DNA from: Sclerurus mexicanus
Lineage: Eukaryota; Chordata; Aves; Passeriformes; Furnariidae
Direction of reading: 5' to 3'
NCBI GenBank assembly: GCA_013396755.1
Contig: VWZF01001843.1
Span: 186,001 to 250,000, forward strand
Length of the DNA: 64,000 nucleotides
Shown here: one piece after another, positions 22,440-36,469 of the stretch
Layout: each line of letters starts with the position of its first letter
Numbering within the stretch: the first letter of the stretch is position 1
The notes under the pieces: generated by a model
What the model saw: the letters and a program-made list of their open reading frames with translations, nothing else
Database searches by the model: none
What the model was told of the DNA's origin: nothing
Translations under genes and position numbers: made by a program

Positions 22440-22991
22440 AGGACACTGTGTGACACCGACTCTCATGTGACACTGCGACACTGCCCCTTGTGTGGCACTG
22501 CCCGTGTGGCACAGCCCCTCACTCGTGTCACCGCTTTTCACTCTTGTGTCACTGCCCCTCATTTCTGTGACACTGCTTCTCACCCCTGTGTCACTGGCCC
22601 TCGCCCATGTGGCGCTGCCCCTCACATGTGTCACACTGCCCTCGTGTCACACTGCCCCTCGTGTGACACTGCCCCTCGTGTGCCACTGCCCTCGTGTCAC
22701 ACTACCCCTCATGTGACACTGCCCTCGTGTCACACTACCCNGTGCCACTACCCCTCGTGTGACACTGCCCTCGTGTGACACTGCCCTCGTGTGCCACTGT
22801 CCCTCGTGTGCCACTACCCCTCGTGTGACACTGCCCTCGTGTGACACTGCCCTCGTGTGCCACTGTCCCTCGTGTGCCACTACCCCTCGTGTGACACTGC
22901 CCTCGTGTGACACTGCCCTCGTGTGACACTGTCCCTCGTGTCACACTGCCCTCGTGTCACTGTCCCTCGTGTGACACTGCCCTCGTGTGAC
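22440..22991. repeat. GC-rich minisatellite with 66-bp higher-order unit
   Basis: Units of 16-17 bp of the form cctcgtgtgacactgc. The left part is more diverged (ttctgtgacactgc, cccatgtggcgctgcc). On the right, four units (two -gtgtgac-, two -gtgtgcc-) form a 66-bp higher-order repeat starting at 22751, 22817 and 22883. A single N at 22741 marks a contig join inside the array, so its length is unreliable. Because 66 is divisible by 3, it produces meaningless open frames on both strands. Confidence 0.93.
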
Positions 22992-23700
22992 ATGCCCCTC
23001 ACGGGGGTGGCAGAGCTGCTGCCACAGAACACGTGGGGCGGGGGATCGTCCCTTCCCATGACAGAGCAGCCACAGCTGCCTCCGTCCGAGCCCCGTGTCC
23101 CTCGGGGGCCGTGGCAGCCACAGCCCCCGATGGCGCCACCAGGCCCTGCCGTGTGCCTTTGTCCGGCCGCAGGTCACCCCGGCCGCTCGTGTGGCGTCCC
23201 CGGGGAGCCCCGCGGCCCCCCAGCCATCTGTGGGCCGTGAGGGACGGCCGGCAGCATCTGGCAGACACGGCCACGGGAGGCGAAACGCACGTGGGGACCA
23301 GGCGGGGCGGCCGAGCGGGTCAGAGCGCGCAGATCCCACTGATCTGTGCGACGCCAAGGAATACGGTGCAGACAATGCGGCAGGGCCGTGTCTGAGCGCG
23401 GCGAGGGTCGCTGGGGCTGCGGGCACCCACGCCTTGGTTACGTGTCCTCCACCAGCGACACGCGGGATGCAGCCCACAGGTTCACCCGCGTGGCAGGACG
23501 GCCCGCTGCCCCCGCACACCACGGCTCGCAGAGCTGTTCTACCCACGCCCCAAGCTGTCTGCCCTGCGACCTTCTGTATTTCATGGTGCTACTCTTCACG
23601 CTGCTCTTACAGCCTGGAGAGCAGAGCTCCCTGCATGAACAGCGAAGACGCCTTCCCTTCCACTCTCTCTCACAGACACGTCTGTGCAGTTCTTTTCTTG
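22992..23700. other. GC- and CpG-rich sequence, no recognisable gene
   Basis: About 700 bp rich in CG, with open frames up to about 200 codons on both strands, as expected for GC-rich sequence. I recognise no protein, and no start or splice structure links them. It could be an island belonging to the LSM14B promoter region. Confidence 0.5.
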
Positions 23701-24351
23701 TTAAATCCACACTGTTCTGACACAGTTGCTAAAAAAATATAAAGTAAATAATCTGTACATATTAATCGAGCAAGCAGTACTTTTTGAGAAAGAAAGTCAG
23801 CCTTTAAAGTCAATCATTTTTGATTTTTGGCTCAGCCTTAAGTATAACCTACACAGGAAAAGAAGGATTCCTTTTTTACTGCAGTAAACAGTGCCCTTTA
23901 GCGGGCAAATTACTGCTTAGAAACTTCCTTGATGAAAAAACTCATGTGGTTCCCCTGTACGGGGAGTGTCTAGTTTAAGAACGTGGAAAAGTTCAACCAG
24001 AGAAAAGTAAGTCAGGACATAAAATGCTCGGGACAGCCAGAATAGTTATTTATAATTAGCAAAATAGTGCCGGTATAGGCAATACAACCAAAGGTAGAGA
24101 AGCAGTACTCTTTTCGTTTATAAGCTCCAACTCCACAGTATGTTTAACCTGATGTTCCTTATTTCCACTCTTAAAATACTTTTTAGGAATAGTAAATGGT
24201 GCTCTGGGTTTTGCAGTTCAATTAATTTTTTTCTTTATGCAAATCAGAATGTCGCTGGTTCATAAGCACCTCTATCCCAGTGTTCTGCTATTTATTCAAC
24301 AAAACCTCTTATGATTGTTTTATCCTTTCACTCTTTTTTTCCCCCTTAAAT

Positions 24352-24528
24352 ACCACAGAGGAGAAAGGGATGTACCAATACAGTGATGTGGATCCTTCAG
24401 GAAAGCTGATTAAAGCAGTGTGGAAAAAGAAAACTACATCAAAGTGCCATGACCTATACACTGGCGAGGAGAGATATGCAGAGATAGAGAATTTTAGTTG
24501 TGATAATCACAGCCAGAAATCAACCTGA
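24352..24528 (+). other. Exon-like open frame of unknown nature
   Basis: A T- and C-rich tract ending in taccacag is followed by an open stretch, EEKGMYQYSDVDPSGKLIKA then VWKKKTTSKCHDLYTGEERY and a C-terminus NHSQKST-stop. The composition is protein-like (charged, few low-complexity runs) and the acceptor is good. I do not recognise the family, and I see no upstream partner exon or poly(A) signal. It may be a decayed terminal exon or chance. Confidence 0.25.
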
Positions 24529-25199
24529 TTCTGAAAGATATTGTAATGAATTTCCTCAATATCTTTTGTTCGACAACAGTCAGAAATAACAAGTGATCAG
24601 CAAGAAGAAATACAACACTTGACATTTTAAATGCCCTGTTAGTGTTATTTATTCTACAAAAAAATACAGTTCCTCATCCACTAAGTGTTGAAAGGGGGAA
24701 GGAAAGAGCATCTTTCACTGTGCAAATCCATGACAAGTGTGCGATCCTGGGCATCCTTCATATGAAGAGGGGATATTTGGCTTCATGTGAAGAAGCCGAC
24801 AGCAGTTCATCACGGCACTAGGAAGAAACCTGGCAGAGAGGCCTCTTGTGATCTCAGCAGGCACAGACTCACAGAACAGCAATCTGGACTACGGGTACCT
24901 GTGGTCTTTGGAGACTGGAGGTAGGGTACAGCAAATGGAACTATATGATTAATCTACTCACAGGAAAACCTGTGTTGGCAGAAATAAGGAGGCTCCAGCG
25001 GCACCTGGAGTGCCACTGTTGAAGGAGAAACCTGCGACTTGCAGCAGCGATGGAAATTCGCGGGGTGCATGATGGTGAGAGGGGAATTGTGTGGTGCCAT
25101 AGGGGCCACATCCGTGGCAGGGGGAGCTGAACTCTCTGGTGAGTTATGGCAGAGCTAATGGCAGAAACCAGCTGCTGGCAGGACACCTGCAGCTGGAAG

Positions 25200-25765
25200 A
25201 AGGGAGCCAGGCTGCTGAAGCATCACCTTTAGCACCTGGGGACGGGGAGATATGTTTGCAGGTGGTGGCAAAGAAGAGGAGAGAAACAAGCAGGGAAAAT
25301 GGAGGAAGTGGAACAGACATTTGAATTTGGGTACGGCAAATAAAGCAAATGATACAAAGGAAGGGAGAAATGTGTGAGCCCTAGAGGGAGAAAAGTTAGA
25401 AACAGGGCAGCAGTTTCAAAGAAAAATTGTGGTGCTGCAGGAAGGAAGGAAAGGTCACCAAGCAGAGAACACAGTTCTGTGGTGGTGTGGGAAATGGGTA
25501 GTAGAAAAGAGCCCAGGAATGAAGGAGGGACTAGAACAAGATGGAGAAACTGAAAAAAATTCAGGAAAGATGAGAAAGAAAAAAAAAATATCCATCCTTG
25601 TAAGGGTTTTCATTCTAAATAAAGAAAAGCAGAGGAAGCAGAATAAAGCAAAAAGCATGTAAAGTCAACTGAAAGAAACTACAATAAAGGGAAGAGAGAG
25701 GGAAGGTGAATGAATAAGGAGAAGGAAAAATGGAAATATGAATAAATAAAAAAAATTGAAATCTT
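25200..25765 (+). repeat. Purine-rich tract
   Basis: Several hundred bases dominated by A and G on the plus strand (gaagga, agaaag, aaaaaa patterns). Low complexity; no unit length is obvious. Confidence 0.6.
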
Positions 25766-27058
25766 GGTAACATTTATTTAGTCAATGTGGGGTTAGTAGA
25801 ATTAGTTTCTATATTTCTTACAGTCTAAAAAAAAAAGAGATACAATGATGTATGTAGAAAATAGTGTTTCATTAAAATAACTTGTCTTACATCTCAGGAA
25901 AAAGGGTCTCTCTTCTGAAAAAAATCCATCAAAACAATAGGCATTGAGGTTTTTTTTTAATTTCAGAAATAAATACAGAGACTGTAATACCTGTAATGCT
26001 CATCTGTCCCCTCTCCCCTTTCTCTCTTTCTCTTTTTCTCACTTTTGAGTCTGTGCCTCAAGCACTTCAATTTTGACATCTTTCATTCCACCCCCATATA
26101 TCAAATTTAAAGTCAGTTTAAATCCTGGTTTTAAATGAAATATTTTATAAAATGTCTTAGTTTTAGGCTTGTGTGGGCTTGGCTGTCTTAATTAGTACCT
26201 CGACTATGTACTCAGTGGCACTGGCATAAATCTACATTATTCCATTGCACTTCTCAGCTGTCCAAGGGCAAAATGTATTTTACCCATAAGAAGGAGAAGG
26301 CAGAGAGATTCACGTTCTTATCCAGACTCTCAAAGTTTGGAAGTGTCAAAGCAAGACCACACTGTGGGCACTGCTGTTTATTTGAATACTCCAACTGTGT
26401 GAAATACAAACATAAAAGGAGGAAATGTTTGTGTGAGTTTGGCTGGAGACAAACTTACTGCTTTGTACAGACACACAGTGTTTGTAATGTACAGTGTCAG
26501 CATCTGAGATAAGTCTTTACCTATAGAGATTAAAAAGGAGCATTTTATATTATTTACTAGAGTACACCAGCTCTAAATCTACACTGTTTAGCCAGCTTTA
26601 TTATAAACACTCTCACATTAAAATGATACATTTTTATTTTCTTGTTCCATGTATGCATTCAATCCCACTTTTCCTACTGTAGTCAGCTACTCCTTTCCCT
26701 GATAAATCAACCATTTTCTAAAGGTAAAGATGGTTCCTTGCTCTAATACAAAATGATAATTTCTTTTTGTACTTATGGAAATTCAAAGGTAAAATGCTGG
26801 AGAATTTTCCTGTTTGTGTAGCACTTCCATGTGGAAGATTCAAATTACCCATCTGACTTCCAAAGTCGTCAGCTTTTTAAGACAGGTTCAATAGATCCAC
26901 TAAACATATAGGATAAGCCAACAGTGTTGTTCTGACCTGCTCAGCATTTGCTGTTTGTACCTCTAAAATCTACTTATAAAAGTTGTGTTTGATTCCCTGA
27001 GCCTATCAAGGTTATAAATCATTGGGATTCTCTTGATGCAACAGAGTAAGGAGGGAAC

Positions 27059-27119
27059 ATACTTATTTTTATAAAATATTATAAAATATTTTATAAAATT
27101 ATACTTATTTTTATAAAAT
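27059..27119. repeat. AT-rich direct repeat
   Basis: atacttatttttataaaat occurs at 27059-27077 and again at 27101-27119, separated by ataaaatatt-type sequence. Confidence 0.85.
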
Positions 27120-30100
27120 TGAAATATCTTGAATATGTGTAAAATCTTTTGTTAGAATGAACACAAACTGCTATTGCACACGTTCCACAGCCACACCACT
27201 ACACCAGTGTCTGCTTCATGGAAACGAGACTTAAAATCCACACTTGGGGCTAGACATAAGGCCAAGAACACAACCCAAAATCCTGCCTGTAATGCAGTTC
27301 ATTTCATCATGGAAGCATGGAGGGGAGAGGGAACAGTCAAGGAACTGCAATTACCTTTTATACTGAGACTTTCTGGATCACGAATGGCAAGATGAAGTTA
27401 TCCTGACTAACCAGGTGATGATTTACTCATGGATGTGGAAGCTGGAGATAATTTAAGTCAATAGATAACGTGTGTGATATAAAAAAGGTTGACAAAGCTG
27501 AAGTTTGCTGTGTGGTCACAAAAAATTGAAGGATGAGGACTTATCACCCATGCCTAGATTCCAAAACAGTTGTTCACACACTGATCTCCCATTCAAAAGA
27601 GTAAGAGGATTCAGCTTTAAGTTTGGAAATAATTAGGGCATAAAGAGAGATAGTTGTCTGTCTAGGACAGTGGGGAGCACTGAATGTAGCCTGAGACACA
27701 AAGTTCCATCAGGAAAACTCTCTGATTGTGGATTTTTTCCTTCATAGGCGGCTTTTCCTTGGATAACGCTGCACTGAAGTGAACTGCAAGCCTCTGTGTA
27801 TCCTTCTCACCGATGCACCGATGGGAGGGCATGTGATGAAAGCAGGATTTCAAAAAGTTCTTTCAGGCATGAACTGAGCAAAAGGTGGAGAGAAGAGCAC
27901 ACTGACAGAAAAATAGGAGACAATAAATGGAGGCAAATAAAAATAAAAAGGAGGCAAAAAATGGTCTTTTAGGGATGAAATGCTGCAGAGGATTAGCAGG
28001 TAAAGATTTGGGAGCAGTTCACATTTGTGCATTAAGTGGGAGAATAAGAACCTGTGTATGTAGCCTCGTGCCCAACTTTCCTAGAGGTTCAAGAGCTGCA
28101 GTGATAACCAACAATCTAAATCCACTTGTAGGCTGAGAAGAGCCCAAGGTACAACAGGCGTGTCACAACTGACCTACCTGGGACACTTGTCAATGTCTCA
28201 GTGGAGAGACCAAGGAGCAGATGTGAGTACAGCCTGATACATCGCTCTGTGACCAGTCTTTTCTGAGTCAAATCAAGTGTTTTGGAGCATACCAGTTGTA
28301 TTCACTGCAGGAATACCAGTTGTATTCAGTTTGGACACCTGGATCTTACAGACAGCAAATGTCACCAATGCCTGTACAGAAAAATCTACCTTCACTAGCT
28401 GGGTTTGGCTAAAATTCCAGACAGCTCGACAGCAGTGTTTCTTTAAGAGCTCCTCCTTCTCTGTCTACAAATTATTGAACCCATTCCAGCCATCAGTACT
28501 GAGCAGTATTTCTTTGGCACCGAGACTTGAATGGGGTTGAACCAAGACCCCAATGCACAGTTCTTGCTAGTGCAAATCAAACCATAGGACAACGTACATC
28601 ACTGGGCTGAGAACACAGAGGAAGGAGCTGCTCTGTGAGATGATTTACTTCAGAGACCTCATTTGCACTAATTCTTTCCAGTGGACTCTGTTCTTCAGCC
28701 AAAGAAATGAATCTCCCTCTCCTTACCTGTTTTGAAAATGACTTGTAGGTTTGGCTTCTTTCTGCTCAGTGAGGTAACGTATCATTTTACCCAGCCTTGG
28801 CAGTGAGCTGTTCTTTCCCTGCGTAACATCTGCTGCAGTTTTCATGGCTTGAATTGTTCCCGGACTTGTTTTAAAAGGCATGTTTCAGAAATGTCTATGA
28901 GGACGTGAGTTATCAGTCATTGTTTTATCTGCTAGGGTGTTCTTCACTTATCTTTGCTATTTTCCTTTTTAAAATAAGACTTAATAGGCTTTGGAGTTTA
29001 AAGTTTATAGGTTTTAATTCAGGTTTAGGTTAAAGGTACCAAGAATGGTAAAGAATTCATAGCAAGAGGATTTTAGTGCAGTTTCAGAAAGTAATTTATT
29101 TTTGTATGGCAATAAATGGACATTTAATCTCCTTCACATTTTAGAAGCTAAACTGTAAATCAACCTTCATAGAGGACAGCAGTGTCTCTCTGGCTGGTGA
29201 GTTCTAACTCATACTTCTCCTTACTGTTGTAGTATTTTGTACACACTTTTCACATAAACATGAAAATCCTGACATTGACTGTTCCAAAACCTTTGCATTA
29301 TTTGTACTTTATATCTCATTTCTCATTATTTGATATATGACAAGGGGTTTAATAGTGTACCATTAAACCACATTTTTGTTCCATACAGGAACCAAAACAT
29401 CTGAGATTTGGCATTTCAATTTTCTCCCTTAATTCTTATCAAAATGTTTAATTATTTTTCCAGAGAGCCCCACAGCTTCATTTTTGTCTCTGCATTTTAC
29501 TCAGCAGCATCCTCAACATTCACTCTGCCCTGTGCCAAACTTCTAAAGTATCTGGGACATACAGTTGCTAGTAGGATATTTTGAAGGCAAAAGGTGTGTG
29601 CAAGTTTAATTTGGAGCATGAACTGGTCTGAAGAATCTTAATTGGTGTTGATGAAACAGAAAGAATGCCAAGGAGAGTTGAGGGTGAGGTTGTGAGTTAG
29701 AAAAAAAAAAGTATTTATTCTAAACTGAAAGAAAATTGATATTTGCATCTGCAAGAGAATGCAGGAAGCCCAAAGTGACAACACGGCACAGCTTTTCAGC
29801 TACCTGAGCTGCAGTAGGATAATAAGTGCCAAGTTGTACCATTCTGCTTGCACGGCTTCATGGCAAGGAACAGCAACGAATGAGTAAACTGACTGGCCCA
29901 CTAAACTTCACAGAGCAGCAAAACTACCTCCCTGTTTTGCTCTGCTGAAAACGATGAAGAGAAACAAGTTTCATAGTTTCATAAACCCAGTTTGGCTGTC
30001 TTACACAAGAACATACAAATGGTCTATTGCTTCCCCAGCTAATCGTCTTTCCTAATCAAGAAGTTATAATTGTTGCCCGCCATTTAGGCTGGTCATTAAT

Positions 30101-33100
30101 AAATGGTTCTTGCACACAGATGGAGGGGATCGCTGTCCTAGCTAGAAAATAAAGTAATAGTGACAGCAATTTTGTTATACTTCTGTGGTGATGGAAGAGT
30201 ATTGCCAGGCACCCCATATGGACAAAACTGACAGTGAGGACCAACTTAACATAAACCCCTTGGCCATTCATCTGGGTGTGTCGCTTCCTTTGGGTTGGAA
30301 GTTTTGCCCATCTTGTATTTTAAGAGATAAAATCTTTTGTCTGCCTTGCTACAAAACATGTACTCGTTTCTTCAGGCAACTGTGGGAACACATCCCATAC
30401 TTAACAGAGTTATTAGATGTGTTTTCAGTTTCCAAAATGGGCAAAAGCTTATTAAAGGAACAGGGGCAATTCCTTGAACTCTGATAGTGAGAATATATTT
30501 TAGGTAGTGTAAGAAAGTAACCTGTAGTCTGGAATCACATCCTTAACTATTTAGACTGCTGGAGAATCCAGAAAAAAACCCAAACTTGTCTAATAGCCTT
30601 TCTAGCTGTGTTTTCATTAAGTCTGAGGCAGCTCAATAAAGAAGCTACAGCATGATTTATTTCAATCAGTCATTACAGAGAAGTCATTAAAAAACCTAAA
30701 ACAATACAAAAACTCAGCAAGATCTTTCTTGCATACTTTTTCCAGTCCAAATCCACAAAACATTTAGCTAAAACCTCATTTCATTACAACCAAAACAAAC
30801 CTTCTTTACTAGGTTGCTTTCATTTTTTTTTAATTAAATGAGGATGTTTCCATACCTCTCCTGTCTACACTGGCTTTCCACTCCAGTGTCTTTCCAGTCT
30901 ATGTTCTTCTTAATGTCACTCAGATTAGCCAGGTTGCTCTGAGGAGTCCTATCATCTCATAAAGCTTGGTAAGAGCATTTGACAGACTGTGAACTAGAGA
31001 TGGAGTAGGGAAAATAATTTAGCCATTTTTGTCATCTGAAGATGACTTTCAGAACTGCTTGCACACATGGTTATTCTTCCAGTTCAAATCTACAAGAATC
31101 TGGATTTTGTCCCGAGTATTGAACATATGCTGAAAGTTTTACCAACTTTCTGGCCTGTAAGTTTCATTTGATGCTATTAATGAGCTAAAAAGTGTATATT
31201 CAGGTACACACAGAATGCTCCTTATAAATAACTACCCGTCTTAAAAGAGGGGTGCCGTGGGGCCACTGAATGATTTAAATAGGGGCACAGGGGCAAAGAA
31301 TGTGTCCAGCTCTGCTCCTGTAACTTACAGTCTCCAGGCATTGTGATATCAAATTCCACAGGACAAATGTTTTCAACTACAGCAACTGCTGTTTCAGAAC
31401 TGAGGCACTGACTGTACCTGTTATTGGCCCTGACCAAGAACAAACAAGATGAAGACTCATCTTCAGTTCTTTCATTTATATTTATTTAGGTATTTTTGAA
31501 GGTGAGTGAGTGGAAGAAAGCATCTAAAAGAGGAGGATAACACTGATTGCCATGAGTAGTCTATGGTTAAATGCGTCCAGTAAAAACTCTTTTGGATGGG
31601 GCAAAAAGACAATGATCTAAGAAAGCTGTGTCATGGTACTGACTGGAAAAAATCCAGCAGTCCTCAGTTGTTTAAGGAGCTCCAGTTTTAGGAGGATGTG
31701 CTGCCCTGGAGAGTGTGATGGCATCACACCATCCAGGTTCCCACCTCCTCTGGCTCTTGGCTTCGTTGGAGACATGGGACATTATCAGAGGGATGAGGAA
31801 GGCAGCACATACAGCACAATCAGTGACAAGACAGCAGGAGGACTGGTGGAGTAAATGTTTGATGTGGAATGATGTTGGAAAGCTCAGGGAAGAACTAGAA
31901 CAGCTCTGAACCAAGAGAGCACAAGAGTCCAGAACTGGAATATCCATGTACCATTTAGGTTGTCTGAGGGTATATTGTTGATAAAACATCCCTGGGAGGG
32001 TCATACTTTGCTTACAAAGAATCCCAGAACAATCAAAGCAAAACCTGCCAAAGTCACCTCTCACTAAAAAGAAATATTTCAAATATATTCGAACAAATCC
32101 TGACTGTAAAATGTGCAAATTGGATTTCCAGTAATGAGACCCATCAGTAGGCACATTTTCTTGACATACTCTGTCTTGAAAATAGTGATTCAATTTTCCA
32201 AAAGTTCTTTAATTTGCTTGGAGAGGAAAGCATTTTCATTTTGCCCGGTCAGTTCCAGTAATTTGCTAAATCCAAAAGATGTGAAATTACTGAAGCTGGT
32301 TGTAGTGACCAGAAGGACCTCTAATGTTTAAATAATATTTTTTTTTCCCATGAATTGTGTAGACTTGCACAAGACATTTTTCAGAAGAGATAAAACACAG
32401 AGCTTTGTTGACATGCCTGCTGCTTGTCTCTTCTGTGGACAAAATTCTGGACATTTGATAATAATCTCCATTCAGAGGATTTGCTTAAAAAAATCTCTGC
32501 CAGCTGCTGGGCTGTGTGGTTAGAAACTTCCATCTTCTTATACAAGTGCCCCTTTTTCTTAGTAAAGTTCCCCAGGAATTCCCTGAGAGATGAGTCTGGA
32601 TATTGATACTTCCTATCTTGGCAGGCAGTAACAAGCGTGACGAGTTAGATGAAGAGCAGTGGGGAGGGAAAAACAATATTCCACAGCTCTTTTATACTGT
32701 AAAGCCTTGAAGGGTTTTAAACAATAATCCTTTATCCCACGGAATATTCTCTGGGCATCTTCTTTCGGGCACAGGATGTTGAGTTGCACGGACTTTGGGA
32801 TGCCTCGGGACAGCTATATTTCAATAACTCCTGTGTGAGTTGCATGTAGCAGGTTTTAGTGACGCAGTTTTCTGTCCCATAAACACCAGAGCACATCGCC
32901 AAGGCAGTTGTGTGCCCAGCTAACTTTTCATTTTGAAAATCAAGCTCAGAACTAATCTCTAACAGATATTTTCTATGCAAGGTATTTTTAAATACCTTGT
33001 GTTTAAAAAGAGGATAAGCTGTCACATCTTTATTCAATCGAATATATTTTATGAAAATAAGAGTAGTTTGTTTCTCTACTCTGGAGTTTCAGTAACTGTT

Positions 33101-36100
33101 ACATAAATACAAACACTTATTTAAGTGGGTGCTTTTGCCATACCCCTTCCCTACCGAGGTGTTCTGTCCAGAACACCTATTTGCACTCAAAAGTGGTGTT
33201 CTGTGGCTGACAGAAACAGTCCAGTCCTCACGAGGACAGACACTGTTCTTAAGTGGAAATAGGAGTGTAGGTCAGTATGATTAACGTGAAATAAAAAGGG
33301 ACTGTACACTTGCTTTCCAAATCTACTGTTCATCTCTTTTTATTTTACTCTGCAAGGGTTAAAACATTTTCCTGGAGCACACCATACTTACTTTTGAATA
33401 TTAATCCCTATTAGGAGCATTAGACTTCTTCAGGGATTCACTTAAGGACAACTGAAATACGTGGGATGATTTGAAGACCAAGACTTTAACAGCATTTTGA
33501 GATGCAGACAGTCAAGTGCATAGACTGCAAAGAGGCACTTAAGTTATTTATTTCCAGGTATATGCTCGTAGAAGGACTGCATTTGCCCCTAAATTCAAAG
33601 CAAAAAACCAGGAATATTTTTCCTACAGATTGTCATACATTTGTATTCAAGATGCGTATGAAGTCTTGCTGATTTTGCTGAACGCTTGTTCGAGGACACT
33701 GACACCCAACTGCAGGAGAGTCATAGCACACAGAATTTCGAGTTTACCAGGTGGGAGCTTCTGCACAGGACTGCATCATCTTCAGCCAGGGCTCTGTACT
33801 TACCAAGTGGTCCACTGAGCTCTTGTACTCCTCAAAAAAAAAGGAAAGGGGGTACAAGACAGAAAGGTAGGGAGGAATACTGGCCACAAGAACAGTGAAG
33901 CTTTCTAATAAACTCAAAATTTTTGTGTTATTTGTCATCTTGTTTGACTGAACTTGTGGAATTAAGGTATTACTGGTTAAATCCCGAATTTCAGCATTTT
34001 AAATGATTGATGGGTGGGTGAGGAGCAGAGAAAAGGGCAGGAAAGGTGAGCAAAAATTCACCAATCAAAACTATCTCTATCAGTTTTTCATCTGTTTATT
34101 GATGGGCCTTTAGTCTTCTGACAGGTCAATTAGGACTAAAACCATCTGTAGGCTTCTCTGCTCTGTCCTTTATCACCCCAATCCATACCTCTGTCATATA
34201 TTCCTGTAATGAGTTCTAAGCTAATTACATTTTTAGAAAACAAGCTGAAAGAGAATGGCATTACCATAACCTGAGACACGGTCTCTGTGTCACATAGCCA
34301 CATAGGCTAGTTCTAAGGGAAAAAATAAGTATTTTAAATAATGATATCCTAAAGGGAACAGGTTAAAAGAACTGACATTTGTCCATCTTTCCTGTAGAGC
34401 TCCTGCTAAGTTCTGCTCTTTGACACATGGGGAATCCATATATGCCTGTAATATTCAAGATCTTTCGATGTAATCGCTGATGGGAGAAGTCCACAGCATT
34501 CACTGTATACTGAGTTTGACTATTTCCACACCAACATCGATAATTACCTGTAATCCATTACAAGAATTTTTACGCAAGTTGCTCTTTTATATAATTTAAA
34601 ATGTGAGCAGTACAGTACAGAGGAGATGGAGTCCCTGTCCTGAGGAATTCAGTCTAGAAACTTACTTCCAATGTCAAACAAGAGACAGAGAGTATGAGAA
34701 GATAAATTATTCGGTAATGAATCCTACACACTTATAATGCACAAGTTGTAATGAATCTCAGTTGCTCTTGTAATTTTGTAAAGTTGTTTACCTAATATGG
34801 TAGATGTGCCATATGGTACACTAAAGAGAGTGTTAGAATGAGGACGTGAAGATTTCGAGGTTTTTATTTCTAGTTTTGTAGGCATCTGTAAACTACATTC
34901 AAGCTGTCCTAGAATGCGAGCACAGGAAGAATACAGGCTGGTCTGCCCCTTCGTGCTGGCTGCTGCTGCCACTTGATAACATCCTCCATCGCCTCCTCTT
35001 CCTCTCTCTTCCCTCGGGCACTGTGGCCCAGCACGGGGCTGTACCCTCCTTAGATGCCATCAAAGGCTTTCAGCCACTCTGCACCTTTGGGCTGGTTTAG
35101 CTTAAGTCAAGCTTTTTCACCCTTAATAAATCATTTGAGCAGCTGACGTAGATTAACTCTTCTGCTGGTTTGGGAATGTGACCAGGCTTCTATTCCAGAG
35201 AGTTCTTTGGTATGTTGCTTATAGAATTTCACCATAGCTAAAACTAGCAACGTGCTCGACTGAGGCAGCAGCACAGTTTGGGACGGCCCTGCTCGAAGCA
35301 GCATTCCTGTCTTGTAGAGAAACAGGCAACGTGACCTACAGTGATGGCTGTAAAATCACGGCTACTTTGCAGCACCGTAATTTGTCAAAAATTGATAAAA
35401 TGGAAGCTAAAAGTCATAGTGATGGAAAGGGCATTTTCTTTCTCTCCCTTGAGTTTTGGGTGATGACTGAGAAAAGCATCTGAGTACAAGAATGAGAGAT
35501 GAATACAAAACTTCTCAGAGGACTCAGGCAGGCCCTCCTAGTGATGCCACCCGGTGAAGCGAGCAGAGCCTTGGGCAAAGCTCAGCGTTGTAATTTTCAG
35601 TCACCAGCAAAGTCTGCTGCAGGTTAGTGGACAACTCAGAAAGTATAAGAAAAATATCCCTTACCATGAATTTCTAAGATTTTCAGTTTAAATATACTTA
35701 CATTATTACTTGAGGCCTGTATGCTAAGAACAAATACTCATCAGTTTTTATGTTTTCCCCACGAACTTTTGGCAAACAGCTTCTCCCTTGTAGGTGTGTT
35801 TGCAAATTTGGGGTCAGGGTAAGACATGGACAGTACTGTTCCCATGGCTCACGGGGTCACCGGCCAAGCAGATCAACTTAATTCATGTTACAGCAGCACA
35901 GGGGAAGTGATCACCACAAATACGCGACGGGTGAAGCGCCGACACCCACATTTGTGCAACCCTGAGCAGAGAATACTCTGATGTATTTAAAGAGATCCCC
36001 TGCTCAGGGATAACTCCCAGCTCTTGTTGTTCCAGGTCTCCAGCAGCCTCCAGGCAGCAGCTTGGGGGCCACTCAGCTCTGGGCATCACCAGCCAGCAGG

Positions 36101-36245
36101 TGCTGAGCCCATCCCACTACAACAGAGCTCCAGCCTCTAATGCCACCCATTCCCAAAACATAAGAGCAAAGCTTATTTTAAAATACTGCTATAACGGGTG
36201 CTATTTTAAGCTTGCTACCCCCTAAAACTTAACTGAAAGTTAAAT

Positions 36246-36412
36246 CAAGCTTTGGAATGGGTTGCCCGGGGGGGTGTTGGAGTCATCATTTCCAGAGGTG
36301 TAGGTGCATCTGGATGTGGCTCAGCGTTTACAATGGCAGTGCCGTGTTTATGGCTGGACTTGATCCTAAAGGTCTCTCCCAACCCTGACAATCACACGGT
36401 GCTATTCCCTGA
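36246..36412 (+). repeat. CR1 retroposon 3' tail
   Basis: The order ttggaatgggttgcccgg, gtggtggagtcatcattt-like, gtggctggacttgat and aggtctctcccaacc matches the 3' end of avian CR1 elements in plus orientation. It is truncated at the 5' side, as is usual. It lies just before the TAF4 5' gap. Confidence 0.75.
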
Positions 36413-36469
36413 CAAACAAACCGCAGCATCTCCTGATATTCATCCCGCAATCCATTATTTCTCGGGGGG

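Larger units (their letters stand above)
23701..36245. other. Intergenic region between LSM14B and TAF4
   Basis: About 12.5 kb of AT-rich sequence without a gene I can recognise. It holds one exon-like open frame at 24352-24528, a purine-rich stretch at about 25200-25760, an adjoining pyrimidine tract at about 26005-26045, and a 19-bp AT-rich direct repeat at 27059 and 27101. The longest open frame is 173 codons on the minus strand (31672-32193), with no recognised domain. Confidence 0.6.

Noticed and set aside
22647..22944. Repetitive open frames on both strands (22-residue periodicity), or a CRISPR-like array
   Set aside because: They follow from a minisatellite with a 66-bp period divisible by three. 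There are no unique spacers between repeats and the genome is vertebrate.
22941..23742. Open frames of about 200 codons in GC-rich sequence on both strands
   Set aside because: Long chance frames are expected where stop codons are rare; there is no recognisable domain or splice structure.
31672..32193. 173-codon minus-strand frame in the intergenic region
   Set aside because: Cysteine/serine-rich with no domain I recognise and no promoter, splice or poly(A) context. Probably chance, though it is the longest frame in the interval.
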